The notes: generated by a model from the sequence alone, not told the origin. DNA of 64,000 nucleotides from Leminorella richardii (GCF_900478135.1 NZ_LS483470.1:2166501-2230500), one strand, 5' to 3'; counted from the stretch's first letter, positions 9,140-18,030 are shown. A program made the numbers and translations.

Positions 9140-9167
9140 TAAATCACCGATATAATAAGGTGACTTA
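9140..9167 (+). promoter_or_regulatory. Dyad over the -10 box of the LysR pseudogene
   Basis: TAAATCACC and GGTGACTTA form an 8-of-9 inverted repeat (9140-9148 and 9159-9167). The spacer contains a perfect TATAAT (9151-9156). A dyad that frames the -10 box 34 bp upstream of the start suggests an autorepressor site; this is inference. Confidence 0.5.
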
Positions 9168-9200
9168 TCATTTCTAACGGTAGCGCCTATCGTGGAAAAA

Positions 9201-10159
9201 ATGAATTTCGATCTGCACCAGCTTCGCGCCTTCGTGACCGTTGTCGAAACCGGGTCTTTTAGCGCAGCGGCTAACAGACTAAACCAGACCCAGTCGGCGG
9301 TATCCCAACTGATTCTGAACCTCGAACAGGCGCTAGGGCAAAAGCTTATAGACAGAAGCACGCGGCCGGTAAAGTCGACGCCAGCGGGCGCTGAGTGCTA
9401 TAAGTTCAGCATAAAGATCCTCTCTCAGTGCCAACAAATGCTCAGTTGGCTACGCCGTTCAGACAGCAAAAGACTAGCTACGCTTAAGATCGGACTGGTT
9501 GATTCAGTGGTCGCGACAGTCGGAATTCAGCTACTAAAATGCCTACAGCCTAGAGTAGAACGGGTAACTCAGATCACGGGAACGCCCCCTGAGCTACTGT
9601 CCGCCCTGCAAAACGGCTCATTGGATCTGGCTGTGGCGTTAACCTATGATGAGATCCCCGACGGCATAACAAGCTACCCGCTGCTCACTGAACGCTTTTT
9701 CTCAGTCATGCCCAGTCAGTGGCCTATGCAGACCATAGAACAGCTTTGCCAAGATCACAGCATGATTGCCTATGCTCAGGGAATGCCAACCGGCAAACTC
9801 ACCCAGCGCTGGCTTGAACAGCACCAGCTGCGCCCTACCATTCAGTTTGAGCTAACGCGCTCCGATCACGTGCTCTATCTCGTCGCCGCAGGCCACGGCT
9901 GGCGCTAACCGCTCCAATGTTTTTAGCCAATGACCTGAGCCTGATGCCGTCCCTCAACTGCTGCCCTATTCCTGCCCCAGGGCTTACCCGTGAGATTGCT
10001 ATCTTTTGTCGAACTGGAGAGTTTGAAGACATTGTTCCCTCTTTAGCGAACGACGTCAGAAGGCTTTTGGATGCCTCTATCTATCAGCACCTGTCAGAAC
10101 GCTGGCCGTGGATCAGCGTAGAGAGTGCGGAGAGTGCGGAGAGTGCAGTAACAGAATAG
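9201..10159 (+). pseudogene. LysR-family transcriptional regulator, frameshifted
   Basis: DNA reads as a LysR regulator broken once. From the ATG at 9201 the first frame encodes the winged HTH (FDLHQLRAFVTVVETGSFSAAANRL, about residues 2-60) and most of the effector domain, then stops at 9906-9908 after VAAGHGW. The rest of the effector domain continues at once in the -1 frame (LANDLSLMPSL to VTE at 10159). Adding one G in the TGGCGCT at about 9900-9906 joins the halves into a 319-residue protein of normal LysR length. The cause may be a real one-base deletion or a sequencing error in a G run. No divergent partner gene is present (the neighbour upstream is tRNA-Ser), so the target is unknown. 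The 3' end carries a threefold 9-bp repeat. Confidence 0.85.
10121..10147 (+). repeat. Three 9-bp tandem repeats at the 3' end of the LysR pseudogene
   Basis: GAGAGTGCG, GAGAGTGCG, GAGAGTGCA in direct tandem, encoding Glu-Ser-Ala three times just before the stop. Because 9 bp is a multiple of three, copy-number change would not shift the frame. Confidence 0.9.
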
Positions 10160-10176
10160 ACCTGCCGATCGCCCAT

Positions 10177-10213
10177 AAAAAAACGGCTCCCGATGATAAG
10201 GAAGCCGTTTTTT
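10177..10213. terminator. Bidirectional terminator between LysR pseudogene and autotransporter
   Basis: AAAAAACGGCT pairs with AGCCGTTTTTT around a 14-base loop region; A run on one side and T run on the other serve both convergent genes. Confidence 0.88.
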
Positions 10214-10221
10214 ATGTATTA

Positions 10222-10249
10222 CTGCTTGCACGATGTGTTGTGCAAGCAG
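10222..10249. repeat. Perfect 10-bp inverted repeat after the autotransporter
   Basis: CTGCTTGCAC and GTGCAAGCAG with an eight-base loop GATGTGTT. It lies between the autotransporter stop (10259) and the T-rich terminator, so on the minus strand the mRNA would end with two consecutive hairpins. It has no T tail of its own; a 3' stability element is possible. Confidence 0.6.
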
Positions 10250-10258
10250 CTAATCCGC

Positions 10259-13090
10259 TTAGAAGCTATAGCGAACGCCAAGATGGCCGCCGTAAGGCAT
10301 TTCTACGTGGCTACCCTCAGCATAGTTAAATTCCGCGTAAGTTGACCACTTGCTGTCCAACTGAGCCGTAAAGCCTACGCCGTATTTACCTACAGTACCG
10401 GACATATCGTTAGAGAAACGCTCGGTGCTGTTGATAGTTACGTCGTTATCCTTCTTGAACTCATGACTTACAGCCAGTCGCACATAAGGCTTAATCAGCG
10501 CACCATTTTCCAGCAGGAATGACTTGCCAAAGGTCGTACCGACTTCACCCTTCATAGACTCCGCCGAGTCGGCCTTCACCTTCATGCCGCTGCTGAAGCG
10601 ATATCCGGTTTTTTCACCGCGGAACACGGAGCCCAGCACGTAAGGCTCAATAAAGTAGCTGTCCACTTTAATGTGCTTGCCCGCTTCAAGTGAGAAGCCG
10701 ATGCCGTTGCTGTTGTCCTTCGCCGTCGTTTTACCGTCGTTAAATCTGGCGCTGTTTTCCGTTCTGAAGTGGTTAGCCTTCAGCACGCCGTCCAGATAGA
10801 AGCCGCTGTCGTGCATCCAAGTGGTATACAGACCCAGCGCATAGCTATCTACTTTACCGTCACTGCTGCTCGCATCCAGTTCAGAGTGGGTATATGAGAA
10901 CATGCCGCCGATCAGCAGGCGAGCGTTGTCCAGCGCAATCGCGTGGTCACCACCCAGCATGACACCGTTCATGTCCTGCTTATAGCCAACGTTGTCGGTA
11001 GAAATGCGATAGCGGTTAGTAATGTATTTACCCCATGCGCCATCCTGTGCGCTTTGGTTATCTCGCAGATCGCCCAGACGCGTTCTCAGAGTAGAGAGTT
11101 CACCGTCCCAAATAGTCGGCGTCACGTTAGCCATCGCAATGGCGTTTTTACCGCCTTCGGAGATTTCAGGCTTCGGATTTGGGTTAGGCCCTGGATTTGG
11201 GTTCGGATCGGGATCTGGATTCGGGTTTGGATTTGGATCCGCAGCCTTCGGAGACAAATACCAGTTATCGCTGTCTGTGCCAGTGCCCTGTACTAGGTAG
11301 TACTTATAGGCACCCAGATCGACACTGCCGTTCACCAGCGTAAAGTTGCTGCTGTCGCTGCCGTTGGCGAAAATCAGGTGATGAGGATTAACCCCAGCGC
11401 GGCTTCTTAACTCGCTGCCGGAATCCATGACCTTGACGTTAAACGCACCGTCGATACTGTTGCTGACATTCAGGAAGTCGCCCAGTCCGCCGTTGATGTT
11501 GGTGTTCATCACGAAAGTACCTGAACCTTTCAGATCCTGAACCTCCAGACGACTGTATACACCAGCGTCTCCTCCGTCCTTACGCCCGAAGACCACGGTG
11601 CCGTTGTTAGTCAGCGTTTCAACCGTAGCTTCAGATTCAGCCGTATTTCCATTGTGCTGAACGTACATGAACGCCGTGGGGCTAGTCAGGTTGACTTGTG
11701 TAGCATAAGCGCCTTTACCACCCAGATCTCCCGTCCACGAGTGAAGGTCACCGCCTTCCATTGTCAGAGAACCGTCGTTGACGTCCAGCGTACCGGTAGA
11801 GTATGCACCGTAGGCGATCGTCGACTCACCGCCGTTTTGAATCGTGGTGTTCGAAATGTGGCCAAGCTCGTTAACCTGCTGCTTGCCGCCATCAACCAGC
11901 GTTTTATCCGCATCTGCATAGAATTCGACGCGCTGTACGCCGCCCTGATGAATAACAGAGTCGGTAGCAATCTGCGTTTGACCAAGCACGTTCTCACCAA
12001 CCCAAACGCCCTGCCCGGTCCATTCACCGTTAGCCCAGCCGCCTTTTTCACCGCTGACGATTTGTAGACCATACACCTGAGTTCCGATCGCTTCGCCGGT
12101 TTGAAGACGCTGTACACCACCGGCATACACCGTCGCACCTTTCACCGTTTGGCCATCAACGCGCATGTTAGCGTCAGAGGTCCACACGCCGTTCTCCCAC
12201 GAGCCGTCAACGCCGCTGATGACCTGAATACCGTAAACCTGAGCACCTTCGGAAACACCGCGAGTGACGAGCTGAGTTGCGCCACTGAGTACGGTGGTAT
12301 TTTTATCTGCCGTCCAGTCTTTACCTGCACCAGAGTAAACCTGCTGGATAGCGCCGTCATACAGCACAGTATCAATAGCCAAACCGCTGGTCATCTGGTG
12401 GCTGCCGCTGCCAATATGGGTATTGGTGGCCGTCCCGCCGTAAATGACGTGCTTACCGCCGTTGATGACTAAAGTATCTTTGGTATTGGATGTGCTGGTT
12501 ACCGACTGTTCCAGATAGCCGCCGTCAATCAGGTTAGCCTGTGCGTAACCCCGGGTGCCAACAACCATTCTGCCACCGGTGTTAACCACTGTATTATAGG
12601 CTTTGGCGTCGTTACCCAGACTGATGCTGCCGAGATTTCCAACCACTGTGTCATAGGCAATAGAGTCTTCCATCATAGAGAGGAAGCCACTGTAAATTTT
12701 GTTCGGATCGGTTGGACTAACAATGCCGCCTTTCACCTCGTTGCCAATTGCAACGCTCCCGCTTCTAAACGTCAGCTGTAAAGAATCTACTTTGTTGTTC
12801 AGACTATAGGAATTATTTTCAACATAGAGAAACTGTTCAGGGAACCAGGTTCTGGTAAACGTTTCACCATTGATATACTGATTACCAGTAATAATTGACT
12901 GATATTTAGCATCCCACTTTCCCTTTGCCGTCGGCCAGCCGTCAGTCGCTGTGCTGAGGATGTTATTTATATCCGGCGTAGCAACTTCGGAAGGAAACGG
13001 TTTTGGGGGAACAGGGGCATCTGAGCCGTAAGCTGCAAAAGAGGCTGAAAACAGTGCAGGCAATGCCAACACTAGCTTATTAAGCTTCAT
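10259..13090 (-). CDS. AIDA-like autotransporter (type Va secretion)
   Basis: 943-residue surface protein. A Sec signal (about 1-22, ending AAYG) is followed by a passenger (about 23-610) built of short beta-helix repeats of the AIDA type, with recurring GGVQRV-like and VYGxQxVSG turns. A Pro/Asn/Asp linker lies at about 616-643, and a C-terminal autotransporter beta barrel (about 690-943) ends in the outer-membrane-protein signature VRYSF. No serine-protease motif was seen in the passenger, so adhesion or biofilm formation is the usual guess for the family; this is inference. Its barrel differs clearly from those of the two autotransporters at 34-42 kb. Over 500 bp of AT-rich DNA lie upstream, typical of H-NS-bound surface genes. 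Confidence 0.9.
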   Translation of the reverse strand: MKLNKLVLALPALFSASFAAYGSDAPVPPKPFPSEVATPDINNILSTATDGWPTAKGKWDAKYQSIITGNQYINGETFTRTWFPEQFLYVENNSYSLNNKVDSLQLTFRSGSVAIGNEVKGGIVSPTDPNKIYSGFLSMMEDSIAYDTVVGNLGSISLGNDAKAYNTVVNTGGRMVVGTRGYAQANLIDGGYLEQSVTSTSNTKDTLVINGGKHVIYGGTATNTHIGSGSHQMTSGLAIDTVLYDGAIQQVYSGAGKDWTADKNTTVLSGATQLVTRGVSEGAQVYGIQVISGVDGSWENGVWTSDANMRVDGQTVKGATVYAGGVQRLQTGEAIGTQVYGLQIVSGEKGGWANGEWTGQGVWVGENVLGQTQIATDSVIHQGGVQRVEFYADADKTLVDGGKQQVNELGHISNTTIQNGGESTIAYGAYSTGTLDVNDGSLTMEGGDLHSWTGDLGGKGAYATQVNLTSPTAFMYVQHNGNTAESEATVETLTNNGTVVFGRKDGGDAGVYSRLEVQDLKGSGTFVMNTNINGGLGDFLNVSNSIDGAFNVKVMDSGSELRSRAGVNPHHLIFANGSDSSNFTLVNGSVDLGAYKYYLVQGTGTDSDNWYLSPKAADPNPNPNPDPDPNPNPGPNPNPKPEISEGGKNAIAMANVTPTIWDGELSTLRTRLGDLRDNQSAQDGAWGKYITNRYRISTDNVGYKQDMNGVMLGGDHAIALDNARLLIGGMFSYTHSELDASSSDGKVDSYALGLYTTWMHDSGFYLDGVLKANHFRTENSARFNDGKTTAKDNSNGIGFSLEAGKHIKVDSYFIEPYVLGSVFRGEKTGYRFSSGMKVKADSAESMKGEVGTTFGKSFLLENGALIKPYVRLAVSHEFKKDNDVTINSTERFSNDMSGTVGKYGVGFTAQLDSKWSTYAEFNYAEGSHVEMPYGGHLGVRYSF
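11171..11243. repeat. Hexanucleotide repeat encoding the Pro-Asn linker
   Basis: Degenerate 6-bp units on the plus strand (GGATTT, GGGTTC, GGATCG, GGATCT and similar) that encode Pro-Asn and Pro-Asp dipeptides on the minus strand. Length changes in units of six would lengthen or shorten the linker between passenger and barrel without shifting the frame. Confidence 0.8.
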
Positions 13091-13637
13091 ATATAAGTCC
13101 TTTTTAAAAAGATAAATTCCTATATCAACTTAAATGATAACGATACCTGTTTAACTTCATATCCATGCGCGCTTTGATGAGAGCTTCCAGCTTAGATTGA
13201 GTAACGTCCATTAAAGTCTCTATAGGGATGACGCATATAATAAATATGTTGTTTTCATATTTCAATGAAATAAAAAATTATTATAAAATCACAATTTAAA
13301 GAGTTGTATTTTTTGTTTTATAATGGAAAATTTCTTTAAAAACAAAATGATATGAAATTTTAATCAATTACTTAATGGGGTGTAAAATATATATCCCCAT
13401 AGAAAAAATGCAAATAATAAGAAAATGAATATTACCCCATTAAAACCATTTTAAAAAATAATGAAATAAATAATTTTCTTTATAAATCAGCATGATTCGG
13501 CTATTTCTTGAAGAAACCCAATCTGTTTTTACCCAACTAAAATATTTATCTATCGTTTAAATAGATATAGCCTATCTTATATTGCTTTTTGTCATATTAA
13601 CAATAGTGAAAAAGACTAGAACAGGAAGGCTGATAAA
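13091..13637. other. AT-rich upstream region of the autotransporter gene
   Basis: About 550 bp with no credible gene and much higher A+T than the coding DNA around it. It contains a spaced inverted repeat, TTAATGGGGT (13372-13381) and ACCCCATTAA (13434-13443), and a ribosome site just before 13090. It presumably holds the autotransporter promoter and regulatory sites; no consensus promoter stood out. Confidence 0.6.
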
Positions 13638-13669
13638 GAAAAAGCGGCATTCATTTATGCCGCTTTTTC
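13638..13669. terminator. Terminator downstream of eptB
   Basis: GAAAAAGCGGCAT and ATGCCGCTTTTTC form a perfect stem with loop TCATTT; T runs on both strands. Serves the minus-strand eptB. Confidence 0.92.
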
Positions 13670-13708
13670 TCTGACTACGCTCAGTCGTGCTGAGTCACTC
13701 GATGCTGG

Positions 13709-15394
13709 TCAGTCTTTTGTCGAATTTCCTGACAGGCTGCACCAGTTATTTTTCTCGTTAATTCCACCATCTGGAGACGTATAGCCAAGGCAGCCCATAA
13801 TACTGTCATATAGCTCTACATGACGACGGGTGAGATCTTTATCTGCCTGCGCCTTCAGGCTTTCAAACATTTTTGCTTTCTCTGGCGACTCCAGATAGCT
13901 ATCTGACATCCACACCAGCAGAGGAACCCTAAACTGCTCCGACGGCGCCATATTGCGCGGAGTGCCGTGCAGATGCTCCAAATCATTAATCGACTCACCG
14001 TGGTCGGCGGCGTAAAACACAATCGCTTTCTTGTCTCGCAGCAAATCAAACACGCTGCTGATGAAGTGATCGACATAGCTTACCGAGTTGTCATAAGAGT
14101 TAATCAACGACTCTTTATCGCACGGGCTGTCTTTTCCTATGCACTCTGGCTGCCACTGGGCAAAACTGCGCGGGTAGCGCTGAGTATAGTTATAGTGTGA
14201 GCCCTTAGTGTGAAGAACAATCAAGTGTTTCCCCTGTGGGTTCTCCCGCAGAGATCGACTCATTTCTTCCACCAGAACCATATCGTCTACGTGCTTGCCG
14301 CGGTTGCGAGGTTCAGCCCCAATCTGCTCGCGATAGGCAATGTTGTCCGCCATGGTGTTACTGTAAAACCACAGTTCGCTCTGCATAGCGTACAGCGATG
14401 AACTAAAGCCAAGCTGTTTAAGCACTGCAAATATATTTTGCTCTTTTAGCGTTCGCTGAGGATTTTCATCCGCACCGCCCTCTCTGACAAACATACACCG
14501 TAGAGACAGCTTGGTCGCCGTATCGCAGGCCTCGCCGCGAAAGGCGATAAGATTCTTTTCTTGCGCCAGCTTCGGCGTCGTGTTGCGTTCGTAGCCTAAA
14601 ATGCCCATGTGATCCCAACGGGTCGTCTCTCCGATAATAAACACCACATAGGCGTCATCCAGATCGCTTGGCGCTCGATAGGTAAATTCCGTTGCCGGAT
14701 TCAATAGAGAACGACTGTCGGAAGACTCATCAAACTGCGTCCAGGCAAACAGGCCCAGCGCTGACAGCCAGTTGGAAGGTAAATAAGAATTGGAGACAAC
14801 ACCACCGTAGCTGGGTAAGTCTACACCAGTGGTACGCTCCACTTTCTTTTGTTGAAGGTCTAACAGGCGAATCGGTCCCCAGACCAGCAGGCCAGACAGT
14901 AAAACAATAAGCAGGCTCTTCACCCGCAGGCCGCGCGTTTTCAGCTGCCATAAAAGGGTATCTCGACCACGGTTAATCCAAATCGCCCCTAGCGGAAGTG
15001 CACTAATTAGAATAACCCAGGCGACAAACTGCCACCCAACAACCTCTTTCGACAGATCGATATCCGTGGTCATGACTGATGCAATAATGCCGTAGCCGAT
15101 CACCACGTTCAAAAATGTCATATAGTAGCTGGCTCCGGCGGAACACAGCACAATAAAAGAAGTCAGCAGACGCCAGACGCAATTGCCCAGCAGAGACAGC
15201 ACTCTCAGCAGGAAAAATGTCGCCAGTACTGTAGCTGACAGCTCGACTATGGCTGCCGCCCCTTTCCACACGGTAAAGTCGTAAGAGTAACCAATGAATC
15301 GACGGTAAAGTACCGCACCGTTCATAAACAGCCCAATGTAAAGGGCCAACAAAAAACTCAGCTTCTGCTGCGTTATCGATCTTATATATTCCAT
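13709..15394 (-). CDS. eptB: Kdo(2)-lipid A phosphoethanolamine 7''-transferase EptB
   Basis: Inner-membrane enzyme that transfers phosphoethanolamine from phosphatidylethanolamine to the outer Kdo of lipopolysaccharide, facing the periplasm. 561 residues from the ATG at 15394 (E. coli 563), which gives the family start MEYIRSITQQKLSFLLA; the in-frame ATG 27 bases upstream adds an unrelated extension. Five N-terminal membrane segments (about 10-195) precede a sulfatase-fold domain with the nucleophile region GETTRWDHMG (Thr near residue 280) and the metal-binding ADHGES near the C-terminus. Neighbouring Cys residues (CDTATKLSLRCMF) match those forming disulfides in the family. In E. coli the gene is controlled by the sRNA MgrR and sigma E; no evidence for either was sought here beyond the sequence. 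Confidence 0.94.
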   Translation of the reverse strand: MEYIRSITQQKLSFLLALYIGLFMNGAVLYRRFIGYSYDFTVWKGAAAIVELSATVLATFFLLRVLSLLGNCVWRLLTSFIVLCSAGASYYMTFLNVVIGYGIIASVMTTDIDLSKEVVGWQFVAWVILISALPLGAIWINRGRDTLLWQLKTRGLRVKSLLIVLLSGLLVWGPIRLLDLQQKKVERTTGVDLPSYGGVVSNSYLPSNWLSALGLFAWTQFDESSDSRSLLNPATEFTYRAPSDLDDAYVVFIIGETTRWDHMGILGYERNTTPKLAQEKNLIAFRGEACDTATKLSLRCMFVREGGADENPQRTLKEQNIFAVLKQLGFSSSLYAMQSELWFYSNTMADNIAYREQIGAEPRNRGKHVDDMVLVEEMSRSLRENPQGKHLIVLHTKGSHYNYTQRYPRSFAQWQPECIGKDSPCDKESLINSYDNSVSYVDHFISSVFDLLRDKKAIVFYAADHGESINDLEHLHGTPRNMAPSEQFRVPLLVWMSDSYLESPEKAKMFESLKAQADKDLTRRHVELYDSIMGCLGYTSPDGGINEKNNWCSLSGNSTKD

Positions 15395-15577
15395 GCAGGC
15401 TGCCTGGGAGAAGAAAAACATTACCGCGAATGTGCATATACCTTACGGCTAGGCGTCAAAGCGAATAAGCGCTCCTAAAGTTTTCTTAAAGAGCCTCTAA
15501 GTAGACCGCGAACAGTGAAAAAAGTGTCCTATTAAATCAGGAACCGTTCGCTTTTTTGCAATCCCGCGCTCTGAAAG

Positions 15578-15601
15578 CAAAAACGGGCAAAATCTGCCCG
15601 T
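15578..15601 (-). terminator. Terminator of the surE-like gene
   Basis: On the minus strand, ACGGGCA-GATTT-TGCCCGT followed by TTTT, about 105 bp after the stop of the SurE paralogue. Confidence 0.8.
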
Positions 15602-15704
15602 ACTGACGCGCCGTTATAAAGCATTTTCTACACGCTATCTACAAAAATAATTCTCCCAATAAATAGTTAGTCTATTTATTAACCAGCAAAGTGGCTCATT
15701 GCAG

Positions 15705-16478
15705 TTAGCTGACGACCTCAGACAGCCGGACAAACTCCTGCCACGCGGTTCGTTCATAAGTCAGTGGAGTAAGCGTAATGTATCCCTTTTCAACAGCAAC
15801 AATTTCACCGTCTTCACGCGTCTCCGGCTCACCCTCTTGAATACGTATCCAGTAATAGGCCTCTCCATGAGGATCGAGGGTCTTTGTCGCGCTGAGTTTT
15901 TCAACGTTCCCCCTTCCCTGAGTCGTGACTTTTAAGCCTTTAACCTCTTCAGGCGCAACGGTTGGAAAATTCACACTCAGACAAACTTCGGAGTCCCAGC
16001 TAAGCTTCACTAGCTTTTGCAGCGTCTCGAGTAAATAGCGCTCGGTACACGACCAGTTCACAGTACCGTCCGCGCTATCGTTCTGGCTTAAGGCAATGGA
16101 AGGGACACCCATTAGCATTCCCGTCATCGCAGCGCCAACCGTGCCCGACAGCAGCGTTTCAAAACCAAGGTTTGACCCAGCATTCACCCCAGACAGCACC
16201 AAATCGGGGGGAGCGTCTTTCATGATTTGATTTATCGCTAGCGCTACACAGTCAGCCGGCGTGCCGTAAACGCCATAGCGACGTTCACCGCGAGAAACAG
16301 CGCGCAGCGGCTCCCTCAGGCTAATGGCGTTTGACACACCGCTTTTATCCAGCGCAGGGGCAACAATCCACACTTCCTCGGCAATCAGACTCGCTGCCCG
16401 TTCAAGCAGCGCCATTCCCGGCGCGTCAATACCATCGTCGTTAGTTAACAGGACGCGGCGTAGGCTTTTTTCCACCAT
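15705..16478 (-). CDS. SurE-family 5'/3'-nucleotidase (paralogue)
   Basis: 257-residue SurE-type phosphatase acting on nucleoside monophosphates. The ATG at 16478 is chosen because an AAGGAG site lies 6 bp upstream; an ATG 33 bases earlier lacks one. The metal-binding LLTNDDGIDAPG (about 10-21), the conserved GTPADCVALAINQ, SGVNAGSNLG and SGTVGAAMTG are all present, so the active site looks complete. The canonical enterobacterial surE lies beside pcm and nlpD; this one is alone, divergent from ychF, and its sequence diverges from the canonical protein (for example VYGTPADC rather than QMGTPTDC). It is probably a second, possibly acquired copy. Exact substrate preference cannot be told. Confidence 0.88.
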   Translation of the reverse strand: MVEKSLRRVLLTNDDGIDAPGMALLERAASLIAEEVWIVAPALDKSGVSNAISLREPLRAVSRGERRYGVYGTPADCVALAINQIMKDAPPDLVLSGVNAGSNLGFETLLSGTVGAAMTGMLMGVPSIALSQNDSADGTVNWSCTERYLLETLQKLVKLSWDSEVCLSVNFPTVAPEEVKGLKVTTQGRGNVEKLSATKTLDPHGEAYYWIRIQEGEPETREDGEIVAVEKGYITLTPLTYERTAWQEFVRLSEVVS

Positions 16479-16580
16479 TGTTCTTCTCCTTAGGGACGAT
16501 CGCTTTATCAATGAAATCGTTTCAGCCTACCCAAAAATTCACTGAGGGAAAAGCCAAAACCCCCCTCAACAGAGTCGTCA

Positions 16581-16610
16581 TGGAGATTAACGCGGCATAA
16601 CGTGTATAAT
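16581..16610 (+). promoter_or_regulatory. Probable promoter of ychF
   Basis: A perfect TATAAT at 16605-16610 with TGGAGA 18 bp upstream (16581-16586) as a weak -35 box, about 80 bp before the ychF start. Confidence 0.5.
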
Positions 16611-16688
16611 AGCGCATCGTTTTAGGCGAACTCTCGCTCATAAAATTAATAACCAATTGATATTAAAAGATTTAAGGTGATATAAACT

Positions 16689-17780
16689 ATGGGATTCAAA
16701 TGTGGCATCGTCGGGCTGCCTAACGTGGGTAAATCCACCCTGTTTAACGCATTAACCAAAGCGGGTATTGAAGCGGCTAACTTTCCGTTCTGCACTATCG
16801 AACCGAATACCGGCGTTGTTCCCATGCCAGATCCCCGCCTCGACAAACTGGCTGAAATCGTCAAGCCGCAGCGCGTTCTGCCTACAACTATGGAGTTCGT
16901 CGATATTGCTGGGCTGGTAAAAGGCGCTTCTAAAGGGGAAGGTCTTGGCAATCAGTTTCTCACCAACATTCGCGAAACCGAAGCCATTGGCCACGTTGTT
17001 CGCTGCTTTGAAAACGACAATATTATTCACGTTTCCGGCAAGGTAAACCCGATAGAAGATATCGACGTCATCAACACTGAGCTGGCACTGTCGGATCTGG
17101 AAGCCTGTGAGCGCGCGATTCATCGCGTACAGAAGAAAGCCAAAGGTGGAGATAAAGACGCCAAGGCCGAACTGGCCGCGCTGGAAAAGTGCCTGCCCCA
17201 CTTGGAAAACGCGGGTATGCTGCGCGCGCTAGACCTTTCTGACGAAGAAAAGTCCGCCATTCGCTACCTGAGCTTTTTAACCCTGAAGCCGACTATGTAC
17301 ATCGCTAACGTCAACGAAGACGGCTTTGAGAACAACCCCTATCTGGATCAGGTAAAAGCCATTGCAGAAAAAGAAGGCTCCGTCGTGGTCGCCGTTTGTG
17401 CCGCTGTCGAATCCGACATTGCTGAGCTGGAAGATGACGAACGCGATGAGTTTATGGCAGAAATGGGCCTGACCGAGCCGGGCCTGAACCGCGTGATCCG
17501 CGCCGGTTACAGCCTGCTTAACCTGCAAACCTATTTCACCGCCGGTGTAAAAGAAGTGCGCGCCTGGACTATCCCTGTCGGCGCAACCGCACCTCAGGCG
17601 GCCGGGAAAATCCACACCGACTTTGAGAAAGGCTTTATCCGCGCCCAAACCATCGCCTTTGACGACTTCATCACCTATAAGGGTGAACAAGGCGCTAAAG
17701 AAGCGGGCAAAATGCGCTCTGAAGGTAAAGACTACATTGTCAAAGACGGCGATGTGATGAACTTCTTGTTCAACGTGTAA
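16689..17780 (+). CDS. ychF: Redox-regulated ATPase YchF
   Basis: 363 residues, the E. coli length. Member of the Obg-related OLA1/YchF P-loop family that prefers ATP to GTP, binds ribosomes and affects the oxidative stress response. Visible elements are the P-loop GLPNVGKST (residues 9-17), switch motif DIAGLVKGASKGEGLGNQFL, a non-canonical G4 motif NVNE instead of NKxD (basis of the ATP preference), a coiled-coil insertion (about 110-190) and the C-terminal TGS domain ending DYIVKDGDVMNFLFNV. The ribosome site AAGGTG lies 9 bp before ATG. In E. coli pth precedes ychF; here that place is taken by the divergent surE-like gene. Confidence 0.97.
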   Translation: MGFKCGIVGLPNVGKSTLFNALTKAGIEAANFPFCTIEPNTGVVPMPDPRLDKLAEIVKPQRVLPTTMEFVDIAGLVKGASKGEGLGNQFLTNIRETEAIGHVVRCFENDNIIHVSGKVNPIEDIDVINTELALSDLEACERAIHRVQKKAKGGDKDAKAELAALEKCLPHLENAGMLRALDLSDEEKSAIRYLSFLTLKPTMYIANVNEDGFENNPYLDQVKAIAEKEGSVVVAVCAAVESDIAELEDDERDEFMAEMGLTEPGLNRVIRAGYSLLNLQTYFTAGVKEVRAWTIPVGATAPQAAGKIHTDFEKGFIRAQTIAFDDFITYKGEQGAKEAGKMRSEGKDYIVKDGDVMNFLFNV

Positions 17781-17840
17781 TTAGTTTTTATTGCCTCATG
17801 AGGTTTCATTAAATCTCGCTGCAATCATAAAAACCCATAA

Positions 17841-17866
17841 AACCCATGCAATTGCATGGGTTTTTT
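17841..17866 (+). terminator. Terminator of ychF
   Basis: Perfect palindrome AACCCATGCAATTGCATGGGTT followed by TTTT, 60 bp after the ychF stop. Confidence 0.9.
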
Positions 17867-18030
17867 CATTATCTAACAGTCGGCTAAGAGCAAGTCGCGG
17901 ATATGGTCATCTAGACACTGTTTGACCTGATATACCGCCATCAGCGGTGAAAATAAGTCTTTAAACTCTACCGTATTTAAAAGCGTCAAAATGATTTTTC
18001 GCGAATGGTGAAATATTCTACCGGTTTAAG

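Noticed and set aside
9895..9917. Programmed ribosomal frameshift in the LysR gene
   Set aside because: No slippery heptamer and no downstream pseudoknot or Shine-Dalgarno-like stimulator were seen at the junction; LysR genes are not known to use recoding.
10943..11300. Plus-strand reading frames rich in Phe-Gly or Trp-Ile over the autotransporter linker
   Set aside because: They are antisense shadows of the repetitive Pro-Asn linker of the minus-strand gene.
13091..13637. Small genes in the AT-rich leader of autotransporter 1
   Set aside because: Only very short reading frames without ribosome sites or recognisable products.
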